Of a stretch of 9,103 bases of DNA, positions 7,381 to 9,103 are shown piece after piece. Where the stretch lies: positions 1-9,103 of the forward strand of contig MSXO01000083.1 of NCBI GenBank assembly GCA_002083615.1. Direction: 5' to 3'. The stretch comes from Proteobacteria bacterium ST_bin11. GTDB lineage: Bacteria > Pseudomonadota > Gammaproteobacteria > Methylococcales > Methylomonadaceae. The notes under the pieces were generated by a model. That model worked only from the letters and a program-made list of their open reading frames with translations, had not been told where the DNA came from and made no database searches. The translations under genes and the position numbers were made by a program. The stretch's first letter is position 1. Every line of letters begins with the position of its first letter.

Positions 7381-7949
7381 TTGACGGCTCCTTGTTGCGG
7401 CTTATCGGCCTTCTTACCTTGCTTAGCAGTCATTGTGAAATCATTCATCTGGCCGTCTTTCTTACCTTCACCTTTGATCACAGTGAGAATAGAAGTATTC
7501 ATCCATGGCGAGCTATCGATAGCCCGCATATAAGCCGACACGCGCGCGTTCGATTCCGCCTTTCCGTCCAAAGTCAAAACCGGTCCGGCTTGGGCAAATT
7601 TTGTCAGGTAAATACCATCCGGCGTGGTTTTCGCCAATTCATCGAATAAATGCACCACTTCAGGCCGACTTTCCTGCAGCTTTTGGATCACTTCAATTTT
7701 GGTCAACAACCTATTTTTCTTATCTTCAATTTCCTTGATTTCTTGAATTCGCTTATCCAAGATGGCTATTTCGTTCTGCAAGAGCGTGTTTCTGCGGGTC
7801 TGATACTCCTTAATGCCTTCGATATACATAAAGACCACGATCAAAATAAGCACAGTCACCAAAATGCCGGCGCCGATACCCGCCACAAAGTCCTGCTGCT
7901 TTTTTTTGCGCAGCTCTTCACGCCAAGGGAGTAAATTAATTCTTGCCAT
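7377..7949 (-). CDS. pilN: Type IV pilus inner-membrane protein PilN
   Basis: Bitopic inner-membrane protein whose cytoplasmic N-terminus binds PilM and whose periplasmic domain pairs with PilO. The 190-residue product starts MARINLLPWREE; INLLPWRE (4-11) is the conserved PilM-binding motif and should be close to the N-terminus. A basic stretch (RKKK) is followed by one transmembrane helix (about 21-43), a coiled coil (about 45-93) and a ferredoxin-like domain (about 97-175). The tail is rich in Lys and Gln. I chose ATG 7947-7949 rather than the in-frame ATG at 7977-7979: it has a strong Shine-Dalgarno, puts the motif at the usual place and overlaps the pilM stop by one base (TAATG). Confidence 0.96.
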   Translation of the reverse strand: MARINLLPWREELRKKKQQDFVAGIGAGILVTVLILIVVFMYIEGIKEYQTRRNTLLQNEIAILDKRIQEIKEIEDKKNRLLTKIEVIQKLQESRPEVVHLFDELAKTTPDGIYLTKFAQAGPVLTLDGKAESNARVSAYMRAIDSSPWMNTSILTVIKGEGKKDGQMNDFTMTAKQGKKADKPQQGAVK

Positions 7950-9010
7950 TAATCGAAACTCCTTAACGCTAAACCACAAGCTATCATCATCGCTGGCGTA
8001 TCGTTACTCAGACTTTGTGGCTTGACCCGATTGGAAAGCGCCATATTGATGAAGGGATTGGCAATGTAAGAAGGGATACCCAGATCGCGCTCAACCAACT
8101 TATCCAAACCCGCGATTGACGCGCAACCGCCTGCTAAAACCAACGCATCCACGCCGCGATTGGCGCTAGAAGAAACGAAGAATTGCAACGATCTGGCAAT
8201 CTGTTGCAGCATGGCTTTTTTAAAAGGCTCTAGCACATCTGTTACGTAGTTATCAGGCAAGCCACCGTGCTTTTTGGCCAAGCCAGCTTCTTCATAAGAA
8301 AGGCCGTAGCGTCTCTGAATCTCTTCAGTTAGCTGCTTTCCGCCAAAACCCTGTTCCCGGGTATAAACAGTTTTACCTTCATGCAAGATGTTCAGCGAGG
8401 TCATGGTTGCGCCAATATCGGCAATGGCGACAGTCAGGTTTCCGGCACCTTCCGGCAACTGATCGGCCAGCAAGGAAAACGCATTTTCCATCGCAAAGGC
8501 TTCTACATCGACTACGACAGCCTTCAGACCGGCATAAGCCAGCGCGGCAACCCTATCCTCAATGTTTTCGCGCCGCGACGCCGCCAGCAAAACATCGACC
8601 ATATCCGGGTTATTTTTGGTGATGCCCTGAACCTCGAAATCGAGGTTGACCTCGTCTAGCGAATAAGGAATGTATTGATCGGCCTCCACCATGATTTGCT
8701 CTTCCATGTCCCTGTCGGATAGAGAGGCAGGCATCGAAATAATCTTGGTCATCACCGACGAACCGGCAACCGCAACACTCGCCTGCTTTGCACGAGTTCC
8801 GGATTGCTTTACCGCCGCTTTTATCACCGCGCCGATTTGCTCTATATTGGTGATGTTCTTATCGACTATCGCATCCTGAGGCAAAGGCGCCACCGAGTAA
8901 CTTTCTACCCGGTAACGAGCACCGACCCGGCTTAATTCCAACAATTTAACCGCAGCTGTACTAATATCCACACCTAGCACAGCCGACGGATTCCTACTCA
9001 ACCAACTCAT
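7949..9010 (-). CDS. pilM: Type IV pilus actin-like ATPase PilM
   Basis: Cytoplasmic FtsA/actin-like protein that forms a ring at the base of the pilus machine and holds the N-terminal peptide of PilN. The 353 residues contain the actin-fold nucleotide-binding elements: phosphate-1 loop VLGVDISTAAVKLLEL (11-26), phosphate-2 loop IADIGATMTSLNIL (196-209) and the adenosine motif LVLAGGCASIAGL (290-302). The 1C-like subdomain includes the conserved MEEQIMVEADQYIPY stretch (102-116). It is full length. It is the first gene of pilMNOPQ, with AAAAAGGG (9018-9025) 7 nt before the ATG, nearly the same Shine-Dalgarno as at pilQ. It ends in a TAATG overlap with pilN. Confidence 0.97.
   Translation of the reverse strand: MSWLSRNPSAVLGVDISTAAVKLLELSRVGARYRVESYSVAPLPQDAIVDKNITNIEQIGAVIKAAVKQSGTRAKQASVAVAGSSVMTKIISMPASLSDRDMEEQIMVEADQYIPYSLDEVNLDFEVQGITKNNPDMVDVLLAASRRENIEDRVAALAYAGLKAVVVDVEAFAMENAFSLLADQLPEGAGNLTVAIADIGATMTSLNILHEGKTVYTREQGFGGKQLTEEIQRRYGLSYEEAGLAKKHGGLPDNYVTDVLEPFKKAMLQQIARSLQFFVSSSANRGVDALVLAGGCASIAGLDKLVERDLGIPSYIANPFINMALSNRVKPQSLSNDTPAMMIACGLALRSFD
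7959..7965 (-). promoter_or_regulatory. Shine-Dalgarno TAAGGAG that fixes the pilN start
   Basis: TAAGGAG on the minus strand, with 9 nt between GGAG and ATG 7947-7949. It lies in the last codons of pilM. An upstream in-frame ATG (7977-7979) would add ten residues in front of MARINLLPWRE and would place this site inside the coding sequence, so the site argues for the shorter protein. Confidence 0.85.
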
Positions 9011-9103
9011 GAATGAACCCTTTTTAGATCGAATATGATTGAATTTGGCTCAAGCATGCTCAGACGAGGCTTGCAGAACCCACATGGGCCTGAAGTATAG
9101 TAG
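9011..9103. other. Partial 5' region upstream of pilM
   Basis: Ninety-three bases to the right edge with no coding sequence that I can support. It holds the pilM Shine-Dalgarno (9018-9025). A minus-strand TATACT (9094-9099) could be the -10 of the pilM promoter; its -35 would lie beyond the window. On the plus strand the same spot reads TATAGT (9096-9101), with TTGCAG 19 nt upstream, too wide a spacing to be convincing. In Pseudomonas a penicillin-binding protein gene (ponA) diverges from pilM. Whether that holds here cannot be seen. Confidence 0.4.

Overview
The window carries ten protein-coding genes, all read from the minus strand, in two back-to-back operons of a gammaproteobacterium. The combination of pilMNOPQ with a lipoprotein-lysA-dapF-DUF484-xerC cluster, the latter ordered as in Pseudomonas, supports that class. 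Genus cannot be fixed from this sequence. A Methylococcales-like or related aquatic gammaproteobacterium would fit the moderate base composition, but that is a guess.

The upstream operon (about 9010 down to 3939) is pilM-pilN-pilO-pilP-pilQ, the type IV pilus alignment subcomplex and its outer-membrane secretin. Its genes overlap by 1-4 nt or lie 2 nt apart, and most have good Shine-Dalgarno sequences. PilM is the cytoplasmic actin-like ring that grips the N-terminal INLLPWRE motif of PilN. PilN and PilO form an inner-membrane, periplasmic heterodimer. The lipoprotein PilP links that dimer to the PilQ channel. Ten bases after pilQ there is an intrinsic terminator embedded in an unusually long, almost perfect 49-nt palindrome (3880-3928).

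The downstream operon (about 3796 down to the window edge) is lptM (a 41-residue lipoprotein), lysA, dapF, a DUF484 gene and xerC. A candidate extended -10 promoter lies between the terminator and lptM. DapF and LysA are the last two enzymes of the diaminopimelate route to lysine, with DapF also supplying meso-DAP for peptidoglycan. XerC resolves chromosome dimers. LptM assists assembly of the LPS translocon. The xerC gene runs off the left edge with only its last few codons missing.

I found no mobile element, CRISPR array, RNA gene or undescribed system: this is a conserved core region. The points worth a second look are a polyglycine insertion in PilQ encoded by a GGTGGC-like repeat and containing a lone cysteine, the long terminator palindrome, and the direct junction of pilMNOPQ to the lysA-dapF-xerC cluster without aroK-aroB.
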